Source of the DNA: Podaxis mareebaensis
Taxonomy: Eukaryota; Basidiomycota; Agaricomycetes; Agaricales; Agaricaceae
NCBI GenBank assembly: GCA_018524725.1
Contig: JAEUWP010000316.1
Location: 1 to 64,000, forward strand
Direction of reading: 5' to 3'
Length of the DNA: 64,000 bases
The translations under genes and the position numbers were made by a program. How positions within the stretch are numbered: the stretch's first letter is position 1; each line of letters begins with the position of its first letter. This document shows, one piece after another, positions 9,245 to 22,861 of this stretch. Below the pieces are notes generated by a model. The model saw only the letters and a program-made list of their open reading frames with translations. It made no database searches and was not told where the DNA came from.

Positions 9245-12200
9245 GGTTCCCAGCAGGTGGGGCAAAGGAGGGCGCGTCAGAAGAGGCACGACGATTTTTT
9301 TTATTTTTCCTATTTACGACGACTTTCGCAACGCTGCATCACGTGGCGCAAACTTATGTGAAACCACTGTAGTTATCGATGAGAAGGTGGATGAAGAGTG
9401 ACATGCTCGGCCGAGCCTGGAGGAAGTGGCTACATTCAGGACTCTGGATGCCAGGCTCGCAATCATAACCTGCATATTGACATGGCTTCTGAATTCGAGC
9501 CCAGATCGAGGAAAGCCATCCCTGGTCCGAGCGACGAACTGTTGGGCATCACTGTATCACCCCAAGCCCTTCGTCTTCACCATATTACTGGGGTGTGATC
9601 ACCCGTTGGGGCTGACCCGAACAGAGCCCGCGCCGTGTGTTCCTTTAGCGAAGGGAGTCGAACAAGAGGTTTCCTAGGATGGTATCAGTTACGAATGACA
9701 CGGAAGCGGAAGGTAGTGGTCCACCTATTGTCGGCCGTCGAGTGGATTCTGGTGGCAATACGACAATAACGGGTACAAGCTAATAAGCTCCAGGCTGCCG
9801 CGCTTCGAGGTCTCAGGTATTCTTAGTTGGAAGCGTGCATCTGGACATTTGACCAAGATATTATAGGACTCACCAAGCATCATGATCTCCTAACTCCCGC
9901 TTTCCATCAGCGGCCTTGAAGACTGATTTGGGACAACTTCGTCGGAAAGCCTGGCGTTTCCACCAACTTCTTGGGAGACCATTTCCAATCCCTTCTGCTC
10001 ACTCCCTGCCACTCCAAAGGGTCTATTTTTATATCCATCTTCCTGACACCGACTCTAGACGCCCAAGGACGCCGTAGTTGGATGTAGTATGAATCCTATC
10101 ATAACGCGTCGAATCCTGAGCTTAAACATATCCGCATCATCATTGGAGCCAAAGCGAAGACATGGAGGTCGAGAAGAAGAATGTTGGAGGTGCACAGGAT
10201 TCCGGAACGGTGAGCCTGTTGAAGTCGGAGGATGATTCGAGCCGAAAGTGAATAGATGCGCGTTGAGAGGGTCAGCGGGTGTTGGGGCTTTGGTTGCCTG
10301 GGTGGTTACGGTGACTCGATTACCGGTGGACTGTAGTCGATGTAGGCACATTTTTGGGGGCGATTGTGTCGGGATAGTGCTGGGGCCTATGTACCGGCTA
10401 CGTGTGAGGGTTGGGCGCTTGGAATTGCTTGCGTTGTTTACGGGCCTCAAGCCCATCGAGATAGCTACCGGTCTGGAATAGAGATTCTTGGAAGCCGTGT
10501 GTAGCTTATCGCACGTCGTCGAGTAAAACCGCCGAGTGTTTGAGGAGCTTCGCCATTATTTCCTCTTGTGCTCCGACGTCGGGCGCTTGGATTGTGCTCT
10601 CGTTTACAAGGTTCGTCAGCGTTCGTAACGACGAAAGGCTGGGTGTTTGGCATTTGACAGACGTTGAGCATTTTCCCGCCCGATTTTCGTGTATGTACTG
10701 ATGAAAGAGCAAGCCATGATTTGTCAAGATGTTGTCATGGGCGCTTTATGGGCCGCACAACAACCGTCAGATTAGGACCTAGGGTAGTAAAGGCGGTGGG
10801 AGACGTTTCTACCAGCATGTATATATAGGCGGGGCCGAGCAGAACATATTTCATCAAAATTTTTTGTCGGCGGTGAAGGCGTGGAATGCCAAAAGTCAAA
10901 GTCACTCCGAGTACTGGAGCTAAAATACGACATACTTTCACATTCAATCCAAAGCGAGTCGGGGACTGTGCGAGCACTGTATCCACGGACTCCACAGTTG
11001 CCAGATCCTACTCTGCAGAGTCCCAATGCCATGTAATAATAGGGTAGGGTCATGATAGCGGCCTAAAATCAGCGAGCCCTTTCGCAGAGTCATCAACGAC
11101 CAGTGAAATCGCACCTGGAACTCCCGAAAAGGATCGTATGACAACGTTTGATTATGTGCGGTTCGTCGGGAAATCTCACATAATATACCAGATCTTCGGA
11201 TAATGCGATTTCATGAGTACATACAACACGAGTTTCTCTGGTTATCCCCTTCATCACCACAGTATTCCTCAGAGTAGGATCTCTTCGGTTTCGAAGGACT
11301 ACCACAGACTAAGACTTGACGTTTTAACCCTTCCGTATCCGAATCAGCTCCGGTCTAGGTCTTCTGGAATGATTCGATAACCATCGCTCAGCACAACTTC
11401 GTGATGCGATAAAAACGTGTAAGCGTAGACCGCATAAGTCACATATGGTCGTAAAGCCTCAATAGATTGCAGGAGATCCCCTAACCTACGCATGGTCAAT
11501 CATCTCCGGACTTCGTGAGCAGGTAGTACTCAGATCTATCGATTTGAAGGGCAAAGTCATCTACTGGAATAAGAAGGGAAAGATGAATTCTCGGAGATCC
11601 CGTCTCATTGTTTTATGGCCCTACCTGATTTTTTTTCGTCCGGGTATGGAACTGTAACGCGCCTTGCGGGAGTCTTCAAGTGGCCTCAATTGGGTTTCTA
11701 AAAAAATACTAGCACCATCGCTAATGAATCCCTACAACGGGAGCGAACTTCAAAGGGTTCGCCACCGCAGGGCAGGTACAGGGCTCTTGACGTACGTAGG
11801 CAAGGTTGGCAAGGTTGGCTGAGCAGGAAAATAAAGTTTGATATCGGCAAAGTCCTATATTCAAAACGGAGATTAATTAATACCTCCTAAAACCAAAACC
11901 CCGTGTCCTCTGAACTTTACTGCTAGGCGAGCTAGAAACTTGGCTGGAAGCGAGTAAGGTGGCGAAAGGGCTTTCCCCGACATGATATCGATTATCGGTT
12001 CCACCCTGCCGAAGTCTTTTTCAATAATAATGAGGGTTGAAGTTCGCAAGATTCCAACGGAACGTCACACAGCCAAAAATAACCTAGGACATTCAGAATA
12101 GCTATCGACATGGAGGAGACGATTAGACCGGAGATCTATCCACACAATTGATATCATAGAATCACAGAGGGCTAGCTATACGTGTAAAGAACGCGACTTG

Positions 12201-13796
12201 CCACTCCCTCGCTCGCTTCTTGGAGTGGATATTCCGTCATTGAGGAGATCGTCAGCTAGGTTGATGGAGGGCAGACATCTTGAAATGCCCCTATAGTATA
12301 TACTACAATGGGCACGAGCTCCAGCTTTTCCGCTCCCAAGTTGGAGTCGAAGTCTTGATTGAGGTAACTTCCATATGGTTTACAGCAGCCTACCTCGTTC
12401 AGGAATAATCAGGACCAGAGGTCGCCGTTGCCTCCGTAATGCCGTGAGTCATATGTTGGTGGACCTCCTCGGTGTCCTCGACTCAAAACTGTTCTTGAGC
12501 GCGGATCCGATTTCTTCAAAAAAAGAAACCAATGTCCGAACGCCTGGGATCCGAACGCTGGAGTGGAATCTCTGGCAGGACGTCCAGAAGACAGGAGGGA
12601 ACGGACACAAGGACACTTTATCGTAAGCACACTACTGTACATGCTCTGAGCGCGACTTGATGGCTTGATTGATGTATTGATATTAATTTGAGAAAGCCGT
12701 GTGCCAAATCGAGTGAATGAGAGCCCTTCAGCCATAGATTTGACTCGAGGCCTCAAGGCAGAATTTCAACCTTCTAGCGAGTGTCGAATGCGTACGGGGA
12801 GACTTGAGTAGTGTGTGTTTACCTTGGTTAATATAGGGCGCTGGCTTGGTGACTCGAGGTGTGTCAACTTACCAAGGAAACTCCGTAGCTTATGCCCACC
12901 CTTTGGACTTTCCTTGGGTGGGATGGTCCACATCAGTATGCTGAATCCTGATGTTCTTAACGTCGCAACTTTACGGGGTTATCGTTGACGGTGATGGTGG
13001 AGGTAAGAGTGAGTTATGTGAACTACACGCCCGTCAATGAGCCATCAAGCTTTTGGTGGTAAAGAGAAAGATCTCTCACCTATTTTCTCGGGCTTCCCGC
13101 TCACAGTGAGAGGGATCTCGAGTAGGTGATACTTGATCTTATTCATGGCGTTGGAGTCGTTTACCGAGGACACAGATACTATCTTTAGAAATGAAGGTGG
13201 AGCGGAAACATGAGGCTCACGACCTGATGCATCCCAGAAGTTCCAATGTCATAGGAGTGGGCCGGAGTGGGTCAAGGCTTTGATATGATCTGGTCCGACT
13301 GTTTGCTCTGGCGCGTAGGCTTATTTTTGGTGTTCCCCGCTGACCGGGAATCTCTTGCCGCGAGGGAAAGGCTCGGCTGCCATCACTTCGTTGATAGATA
13401 ACGTGACAACATCCAGCTCGCTGAGGAACTTGGACTGGTATCAAGCGTATCATTAAGGCGCCAGTCGTTTCTGAAACGCCTACACCGCTTCTACTCAATG
13501 TCCCGGACGGCTTTCGAGACCTCAGACCAAGTCGGTACTCTAATATGCCAAGTGCTGCAAGAGCCGCCCAAGACGGAGGGTCAACAACAAAATGCCTTTT
13601 CTGGGTGATTAGTCAGTGGGGAGGTCACGAGAATGCGCACAACGGCGCAGAAGACGTGCAGGCACACAAGTGGTCTGCGGCATCATTCGCCGCAATACAT
13701 ATGGTTTTAGGATGTTTGTTTTGTGTGTTGATTGTGTGGACTCGAAGCGCTCGGACCCTTTCTGCCTCTTGCCACCACCATCCTTGTTGCTCAGTC
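9245..13796. other. long gene-poor stretch
   Basis: About 4.5 kb without a supportable gene. Reading frames at 10055-10456 (-), 10735-11053 (-) and 13217-13498 (-) have no signature and no convincing splice partners. A short tandem AAGGTTGGC repeat occurs near 11803-11821. The stretch may hold decayed sequence, untranslated leader of the glucanase gene, or non-coding RNA that cannot be seen by eye. Confidence 0.4.
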
Positions 13797-16509
13797 ATGG
13801 CGGATCGTCCCCCCTCTGCCGTATCCGAAACGCTGCAAGCAGCGGCAAACACTCCTTTATCGGACTATGATCCTCCAAGAGCATCCTATTTGGCGGCCTC
13901 TGATGCATCACCGCGCGAATCAAGTTATGCGTCACCCTCTGGCTCTTCGCCTCTGCTTTCGGGCATCGAGAAGGAAGCCGTCCATGACGACGCAAAGCCA
14001 CAGGAAGTTAGAAATAAGAGGCGACCTCCGGTCTGGATAGCATACGCATCAGCTCTCTTGATTGTTGTTGTGCTCGCTGTGATTCTCCCGGTGTATTTTA
14101 CTGTTATCAAAAGGAATCAACGTTCTGGCGAGACTTCAGCTTCGAATAATGGGCAACATGATGATGCACCAGCAAATGGCACACAAACACCTCCCACGGC
14201 CCCCACTATAGGCGGAGATGGTTCAACGGTTACAACTGATGATGGGTCGACATTTACCTACAACAACAAGTTCGGAGGCTTTTGTAAGTGTTTCGGATTA
14301 TCAAACTCATATTTTCGATCGTCGGTCACTGTGTTATTACACTGTGATCTCAGTTCGTCCCCGCCATCATGGAGACACATTCGAAGCGCATATATACGCT
14401 TCGCCTGCGCTTTTCCATAATTGGAGTCCCTGCTACGAGCCGGCCACATGGCGCATGGAATTCCCCGTCCCCTCGCAACACTGATTCTAAACTGTTTGTA
14501 AAGGGGTTTCTGATCCCAACGATCCTTTCAATAACAACGCTCAACCTAATTCATGGACGCCACCCCTCAATCAAAGTTGGAAGTGGGGCGAAGATCGCAT
14601 TCATGGGTATGTGCCAATCTCTGGATCGCATCAATCACGCTCTAACTTAAAGCTCCTTTGATCTTCTCCAGTGTCAACCTCGGCGGATGGTTTGTGCTTG
14701 AACCTTTCATTTCTCCGGCTTTGTTTCAGAAGTACCCGGGTGCTACTGATGAGTGGAGTGTCTCTACACTCATGGCGGCTGATACTCAGAGTGGGGGCCT
14801 CAATCAACTTGAGGACCACTATAAGACCTTTATCGTACGTGCCCACAATTGCGGTATGATATAATTTCTGAGATTCCCCACTTAGACGGAGAAAGATTTT
14901 GCCGCTATCGCAGGCGCAGGGCTTAACTGGATTAGGCTTCCTATTCCATTCTGGGCCGTAGAAAAATGGGACAACGAACCTTTCCTAGAAAAGGTCTGCT
15001 GGAAGTGCGTACGGTGGATTTCCAGCCTTATAGCCTGCTCCTGAGCTTCTAGGGCAGATATATCCTCCGTGCTTTCCAATGGGCGAGAAAATATGGGCTA
15101 CGTGTCAACCTCGACCTCCACACGATACCTGGGTCGCAAAACGGTAAGTTGATTCTCGGATCACATTTAGATATGATTACCTTCTCACTTTGATACTAGG
15201 TTACAATCACTCTGGTAAAGGCGGTCAGGTCAATTTCATGAATGGTGTTATGGGATATGCCAATGCTCAACGTACCCTGGAGTATATTCGGGTCATTACG
15301 GAATTCATATCTCAACCTCAATGGAAAGACGTCGTCGTGATGTTCGGAATCATGAATGAAGCCCAACACACTGTCATCGGTCGAGCCGGCCTTACAAGTT
15401 TGTGAGTCTTGGTGTTCCTGTTCCAGACATATTTTGATCATGGAATCTAGTTACCTCCAGGTCCATGACATGATGCGCAACATCACCGGTATTGGTGAGA
15501 ACAATGGACCTTGGATGAGTATCCATGATGGCTTCCAGGGCATTTCGTCCTGGGACGACTTCCTGCGTGGGTCAGATAGGATTGCTCTGGATACTCACCC
15601 CTACTTCGCCTTTGGTGGCGGGCCGGCCATGGATCCGATCGCGACAGGTTTCGGTCTCGAAGCAGGGGGTAATTGGCCCCGGGCAGCTTGTAATCGATGG
15701 GCTCTTGGTATGAATAACAGGTGAAGGGTTCCGTAGTCAGCTTCTCTTATGCCTGCGTCTGATTCTGTAAAACTAGTCGGTCATCGTTTGGCGTCACCTA
15801 CGCAGGGGAATTCAGTAATGGCTACAACGATTGCGGTTTGTTCCTCACCGGTGTGAACGGCCGTACCTCATATGGCGGAGATTGCGGGTACTGGCAGGAT
15901 GCATCGCTGTGGAATAGTACCGTTAAGGCAGGACTGAAACAGTTTGCGATGGCAAGTATGGATGCTCTTGGTGATTGGTTCTTCTGGACTTGGAAGGTTC
16001 GTCCCATCCACACCATGATTAGCTTCAGCCTGATCCCACTCTTGAAGGTCGGGAACTCGACTGCTGGTCGCGTTGAGTCACCACTATGGTCATACTCCTT
16101 GGGACTTGAAGAAGGATGGATGCCCCAGGATCCACGGGAAGCCAGCGGAACTTGTGCTGCGCTTGGTGTTGACGGACCCGACTTCGGTGGCACGTTCGAA
16201 CCTTGGCAAACTGGCGGTGTGGGCGCTGGGATAATCCCAGCAGCGTCGACGTCTCAGTTCTCTTGGCCTCCTGCTTCAATCAGCGGAGCCGGTGCACCTG
16301 TCACAGAGCTGCCCTCGTACACCGCAACCGGGACTATCGCCTCATTACCACCTCCAACCTTGACAGCGACAAGCACGGCGAGCGTTGACGTTGGTAGTGG
16401 ATGGTTCAACACAAGAGACGTAGTCCCGGCCCCGACAGCTATTGCGGGATGCACATACCCTGATCCATGGGATGCGATTGACATCGCCGTGCCCCCTCGT
16501 TGCGTATAA
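13797..16509 (+). CDS. exo-beta-1,3-glucanase, glycoside hydrolase family 5, type II membrane protein
   Basis: Nine exons (13797-14283, 14504-14606, 14672-14834, 14886-15004, 15058-15143, 15200-15401, 15451-15720, 15777-15996, 16048-16509), 703 aa, phases consistent. Residues 1-79 are a Ser/Pro-rich cytosolic segment, 80-103 one membrane helix, then a Thr/Gly-rich linker and the GH5 barrel starting near VNLGGWFVLEPFISPALF. The acid/base Glu is at about 373 (MFGIMNEA) and the nucleophile Glu at about 488 (VTYAGEFSN). A Ser/Thr/Pro-rich C-terminal tail of about 130 residues ends in two cysteines. Such enzymes trim beta-1,3-glucan at the cell surface. The first intron (220 nt) is unusually long for this window. 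The start at 13797 precedes the MADRPPS leader; an in-frame extension upstream is less likely. Confidence 0.93.
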
Positions 16510-19500
16510 TCTTGCTTGGACAAAGTCGTCCATAATGCCCCTTGCAGGGCAACACATAATGATACCAATTGTCGCTCCTTTTCCTACACCTTGTTCTAGA
16601 CTTCCTCTACTCCTTTCTAGGGAGCTTGTGATCTTGCGAACCTTTAACAGACTCTTTCTTGACTTCGGACTCTTTTCAATAAAATCGGCTATAACGCCCG
16701 CTAACGTGTAGTTTTTAAGTTGCGTCCTGATTCTTTGAGATGACGTTCATGTTCTTCATCCAACACTCCCACTCAAAACCGTCCCGGAGATGCCAGGTAC
16801 AGCCTTGAGTTTATGCTTGAGTTGCCCTGCAATGATGGGCCTGGGCAGATAGTCCGTGAACGCCTTACCTTAAGCATGAGGCGACTGACACTTGTCAGCT
16901 GCTGGATAGTGTCACATTCAGACATTCGGCTACAGGGTACCGCCGTCCTGGGCACTGAGAGGCGCCACGTGTCAGTTTTGAGTATGATGTACCTGTAGTA
17001 GGCGATGTCGGCATTCGCGTTCTACTGCAGTGATATTTCTTCGATTTTTGAACATATAGGGGCACCAAGGAGATGATAACAATCCCCTGTTCGCACATAC
17101 CCGTGGACGTTGACCACTCCATTTGGTCAGAGGCTTCATATGTTTACTAACTACCTCCTTCAACCGCGCTGGTGCCTTGCGCTCAACGTTACTCATCCCA
17201 TGATAGAAATGTGACAGGGCCTATCGTGTAGCCGGGCTTCCGGCTCCTGGGAGAGGTCGGTTATCTTGGTCGATGCAGTGAGGGTTTCCCGACCAGACGG
17301 GAAATCGGTGGCTTTGGAGTGGGCGCTCATCTAACTGTTGATTGAAGGAATCAGCGATGATCTCGGTGCGCTTGCTAAACGATATAATAAGCTCTCATAT
17401 AGCCACATTGTGTTGTTGCAGGAGAATCAAGAAGCAGAAGCGCGGGGAGGAAGTAGACGGCATGTTGATCAAAAGGGCCAGAGGTGGGGTGTGTATGTCG
17501 GAGCTGTAATCCTCCGTTGCACAGGTGATCGGTAGTGATGTAATGATGATAACCTTTAGGGACGCGCACCGGCAGAGTTGTGTTTCTTTGCCATAGGCAT
17601 TAGATACTCCTTTGGGGTGTTGTCTCCCGTATCCGAACTTCGAATGTTTATGTGGCAGTGAAGGCGCACTAGGCCGAGGACAAGTAGGTCCTGGAATGAT
17701 CGTCCGCTATGGGAACATCATTTTTTTGACTCTGTATGAGTAAAATGCTCTGTTCCGGTCAATTGTAGCAATGATGAGAGTCGGGCAACACGAGGTTAGT
17801 GGTAAATTGTTGTATTTTCAGCTTACGCCTTACAATTGATATCCTGTGGCCGCAGAGTACCAACACACACTGGTGAGATTCTATGCTCTGTGCCAAAAAT
17901 AACCGTGCTCTTCCTGTCCTATTCGTCTCACAGCTAGACATCTCAGAGCGGGAGCCAAGTCCCAAGCCCGTCGATCAGTGTATCTAGTATCTCCCTCGGT
18001 CGTTTCTGATTTCCAGGCTTTGGACTCGAGAACCTCATGGTGGCGTTGATCATCAAAGGCAAACACTTCCATTCGATTGGGTCCTCCTCTAGAATCGACT
18101 TCCTCTGTTGGATTCATGACTGATGGTTAATTGAAGGCAAGGCAAATAATATATTTATGCGGCGATTGGTCGATTTCTGGACGCATCCGCACTATGGGAA
18201 CCTATAAGGATCTGGTTCTTAATTTCTCTCGATGATTGATCGATTTGGGAGGGTTCCTCTATTTGTCTTTCCGGCAGGCCTCGACCCCGTAGAAGGGTAA
18301 AGACCTGCCGAGGGCCTGCCATTCCCGGAGTGTTAATTCTAAAATGTTCAATGAAGGATTGCCTGGCTTATTAGGCATACAAGTAGGGTTGACAACCCTT
18401 TGGAAGGCACGCATGACCTCGTCTTTTATGCAAAGGTGACAGCGACAAGCGGTGGTTATTTATCTCTTTATCGGACCTTTTCCCCAGTTTTCGGTAATCG
18501 GATCAATGTGCCGACAGAACGAGAAAGGCTTCCCACGGTTTTCTGAAGGCTGTGGTTTATTCAGTCAGAGTCAAGGTGATTTATGCCACCACCGTTGGTC
18601 TCTCATATGTTTTCTAAAAGGAGGGAAGCTGTACCACGGCGTCAAGAAACGAGGCGTGAACATGACCAAGCGAGAGGGCAACGTCGCTGGAGTGAAGAAT
18701 AGCAACGCTTACCACTCCCATCTGCAGAACTCTATTATTGTTCGGAACCGCCGAAGAAACCGCTTTTGATGACGATAGATCATGACAAATCCCACTGACA
18801 ATGTCACAGCAGCAGCTCAGGAAAAGGGCAGGTTGAGTTCTCGAAGCAGGACAGCGGCGGATATCTATGTTCTTGCTCTGGCAGTCTGCCCTGGGTGGTA
18901 TCGTCGCTATAACTCCTGCGAATCCCCCGGGTTCCTCTTCAGCCAATAGCCGGATCCCTCGGTTTTTGAACAAAGCCGCAGAGGTGATCGAGCTCGAGTC
19001 AATGGGAGCTTCTATTAGTTCGCTAGAATTGAAGGGTTCACATGATACCGCTCCAGCAGATCATTGGAAGCCAGCGTTAATATAGATTGAGGCGACGGAA
19101 CTGGAATACTATATACATAAACAACTATATTCATTATGTTTACGGGGCTATTACAGAGAGGCCTTTGTTCCGGAACACAGTTTTCTCAGGGTCAGTGGGT
19201 CTCTGCTGAACGACTGTACAATGTATCGCCTTGCAGAACTGGAGGACGCTGAAGTTCGAGGAGACTCGATTTCCCGAGGTCGTTCGCGTAGCTCACGACT
19301 CCACAGCCCTACCGGAACTGTCCATTGCTTTTAGGGCGAGCCATAGAGCTTCACACGTTGCAGATATTGCGACAATGTTGAAACGAATAACCAACGAGGC
19401 AGATCGCATCCATCTAGCTATGAGCACCAGTGGATCTACGGTTTGCAGTAGGACAAAACAACGTTCTTCGCCCCCGCCCCCATTCGCGGCGAGGGCCAGG

Positions 19501-20241
19501 ACTGAAGCGAACAGCGGCAGTCATCGACGATAACAGTTGGGTGCCATTCAGTCACTCCCCATTCCGACGATCTCCCAGTGCCGTGAACTGACCAAAAGCG
19601 CGATCAATTCTCGGAAACTCGCGCCTATAATTGCGTTTTCGCATCCATATATGGTTCCGCATTGGTGTCACTCCCGGGTGGCGGTGCAATTCCAGATTTA
19701 TCGAGATCTTGGTTGAAGATCTCAGCCTGACATACCCGTTTGGGAGGATATGTCAAGATCCTGGACAGAAATGGGCCAGAAATGCAATCGCCGCATTGGC
19801 TACCTGTCATATGTTGACAAAAAAACAAATCAATTGCCGACGATAACGACTCTTCTAGGTAAAGCGCCTGCAGCAACACTCAGCCCAATTCTTAGCCCAA
19901 ATGAGATACATAAATGCATCATCGATGTGTTTCCACATTGCCCGGCAAGAGACTTTTCATCGGAAGATCGCCTCGAGATCACCCCGAAACAGTGAACCTG
20001 GCATGGCTATTCTAGCCTATGCTCTCATCTGGATAGCCTTACCTCCTGTAGGTTAACGCATCTCAAGATGACGATGAGGCGGACTATGCCTTTTTCGTAT
20101 CGAGAGCATGGAACCGAACAAGATTTCTCAATGACGCTCTATCCCACGGGAATCTTTAACACCGGCATCTTCATGGCAACTTAGATATAAGCACCCAGGC
20201 TTTCCGTTCCTCAATTCCTGGAAGCCACATTTTTTCCGACC
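16510..20241. other. long gene-poor stretch
   Basis: About 3.7 kb with only unsupported frames, for example 17881-18117 (-), 18614-18973 (-) and 19231-19533 (+). A TATA-like run lies at about 18149-18160, upstream of the first of these, but no conserved protein follows. Nothing here could be assigned. Confidence 0.4.
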
Positions 20242-21790
20242 ATGTATCCCTCCTCAGGATCATCCCAAGCATCGTCGTCTATGACGCCTTCTGCGCCACC
20301 TTCGCCACCATCTTCCGGTGTTTCTGGCTACCCCAGCACCTCCTTGAGCAACCCAAAGACACAAGACGTCTTCCAGTCCATCGTCAAAGGCCGCAAAAGC
20401 TGGAAGACTTTAAGGGGGGGAGAGGTTGTTTGGCCGCCTGAACTTGAGGCAGCACTTATTGAAGGTACAGAAGAGCTGATGCCATTACCGTCGTTCAAGA
20501 TGCTGACCATTTAGTAGGACTCGAACAATATACACCCGAGGACTCAAGGGAGACGCGTCTCCTGGGTCGATTTCCCATGCGTAACAGGTTCATTTCGGAA
20601 TATATCTACCAGAAGACAGGCAAACGAAGAACCGCAAAGCAGGTTGGTAGCCGTCTGCAACAACTACGCGACACATGTGGAGGAAGACAACGTAAGTCGC
20701 CTTATCCTTATCATATGGCCAGCCCATCGACCCATCAACTATCCCGCAGTGCTCAAACTCTTGACACCTTACCGTCCGCACAACCGGGGATCAAGACCTC
20801 AGCCCCTGAACCTTTCTGGCGCCGCATCTGACAGTGACTCCAACAGTGACGGTTCTACTCCCGCCACCCCCACGGAAGCCCACGCCACTCTCCAAAGCCT
20901 TTTATACAGAGGCGTTGGAGGTCTTGGACGCGACGACGAACCTCGGAATATTGTCTACATCGATCTCCTCCCTAACAATACGCCAGTCGGATCGAATGTC
21001 ATCCCACCTCCAATTCCCTCAAGCTCAGGCTATAACATCGTCCGAGCTTCGCAATACCCGCGTCACATACGCGACATCGACCCGACCGTCACCCTTCTGG
21101 CACGTTCGTCCCTGGCTGCCAAGAGCCACTTCGTCGTCCGGACACGGGCGGGGGTCGTTCACTCAGAAGTGACGACTATGACTCTAGTAGGCCCAGCTCC
21201 AGGAGGCGCTGAGGACGAGCTGTTGTATAGCACAAAACTCGTCCCGGCTTTCTGGAACGAGCTATGTCAGAACTCAGGTATGCAATCAGTCTGAGCCCTT
21301 ATGAACTACCTCCTGACTATCTCTGTCCTAGATCCAACACAGTATACCATCATCCAGAAAGTTACACAGGAGCCTTATCATGATACCTCGGCGCCTCTAT
21401 TCTCCGCAGCATACAAATTCACATTTCCCTTTCTAACCGGGAACAACACTCAAATCCATGCCCTGGACAGCTTTCCCCTCAACGAACCCGTAATCCAGGG
21501 CAGCCCTAACTTTGGCTTCGAGCTGGACGACCTGCTCACCCTCGATTCTGATGCCTTCAACGAACTCGTCCCCCTTAACGACAAATCCATGGACCTATAT
21601 GACCTTAACGTTTGTCTGGCTGCGGAGTGGAGAATTCGCTCTCCCGCTACCTCTATCTCAAGCGAATCAGTCTCGGACGGTCATACCTCCCCGAATCCGA
21701 GTGAGATTCCAATTATCGTTAGTCTTCCGAACACCCACTGTCAAGTCCAACCTTGTTGCTGACATCTTTCGTTATTGACAGGTCCTCTAA
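20242..21790 (+). CDS. TEA/ATTS-domain transcription factor
   Basis: Exons 20242-20464, 20518-20691, 20750-21277 and 21332 onward. After a Ser/Pro-rich leader, a TEA DNA-binding domain spans about residues 62-138: WPPELEAALIEGLEQY, then the RFPMRNRFISEYI and RTAKQVGSRLQQLRDTC recognition helices. This family includes Aspergillus AbaA, yeast Tec1 and animal TEAD, which control development, filamentation and growth by binding CATTCY-type sites. The rest is a Ser/Pro-rich region and a long C-terminal domain without a recognised family. The end is ambiguous: reading through gives a stop at 21760-21762 (451 aa), while a 64-nt intron (21718-21781, GTTAGT, GCTGAC branch, GACAG) moves it to 21790 and replaces the last residues by VL. 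I prefer the spliced end. Confidence 0.88.
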
Positions 21791-22861
21791 ATGTAAAAGT
21801 ACCGCATCCTGATTTGTGTACCTATACCCGAGTCGCATATCTCTCGCAGTCCCTAATTTAATGGTGAGCATTTACTCCATGTATCTTGTTAAGACCGAGG
21901 ACTGATCCCTTAGCGCTTACAGTTATATTATATTCTAGCCACTCATTCTCACACGCCGCCTGACACTTGTTCGATCTTCGTTTCATTTCTCCCCACCATA
22001 TCACCACCGACTTTCATTTCTATCTATTGTTTAGTCTTGCTGTTCTTGGATTCTGTTCGCATTGGGTTTTATGTCGTGTTTGATCTAGTAGAGTCGCCTT
22101 TCGAGAACAAGTATGTGATACTATATGTACTATCCAAGATGCAATTGGAAACAATGCATCATAGTCTGCGTGATTAACCGTGTATCAAACTCGAAGGACA
22201 TTTCGAGACCTCTGGTTTCGTCCCAGTTTGCTTCTCGCCTCCGTGTCTCGTCGGTTCCCTTATCACGGAATCTAGCATTATCTAACGTCGGCGGTCTCAT
22301 TGTTCTCATAGACGGGGGCTGAATGGAGTGCTTGCCACAGCAGGAAAGAAGTCCCTCACATGACAAGCATTCTCATAAGGTCCACAGACCTCCGTCTCTC
22401 GACTCTCGTACACGGCTGCGTCCTTAGGAAACGTTATTGCGTCGACCTATACATTTCTTACTCCAACCGTTCGCCGCCTGGTTCTCAGGACTCCATGTCG
22501 ACTCCATGTACGTGATTGACCCCCTGTTGGTCAATAATAAAACACGCTCACGCCCACTCGATGGGCATTCTAGTCCCGAAATTGTTGGAGTAGTGCTTCT
22601 TGAGCGCCGGTGTGTACAGCTCTCTATCTCGTATATGATTAGGTACTCGTCATTCGACGAGATCCGGTAGACTCAGAGCTGGATACCCGGACTACCTAAC
22701 TCTCCATTGACTCTCGAGTTTCGGTTTGATCAACGCCGGTATGGTGCATGACCACCTCATGTAAGCTCAAGTATGTACATCATTGATTGCCACTCAAGTT
22801 ATTACAATTACACTTTCAGGGTTGACCTTTACTGGGCCATCACCTCACTACTCTCGTTTTC
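21791..22861. other. intergenic, no gene seen
   Basis: The TEA gene and the ceramidase gene converge here, so both 3' UTRs fall in this stretch. No supported gene. Confidence 0.5.

Noticed and set aside
10055..10456. 133-codon minus-strand open frame
   Set aside because: Pro/Ser-rich but without domain, splice partner or promoter; it overlaps an open plus-strand frame, so chance is likely.
17881..18117. Minus-strand frame with a TATA-like run upstream
   Set aside because: 78 codons, no recognisable sequence, no onward exon; kept only as a note.
18614..18973. 119-codon minus-strand frame
   Set aside because: No signature, and the opposite strand is equally open.
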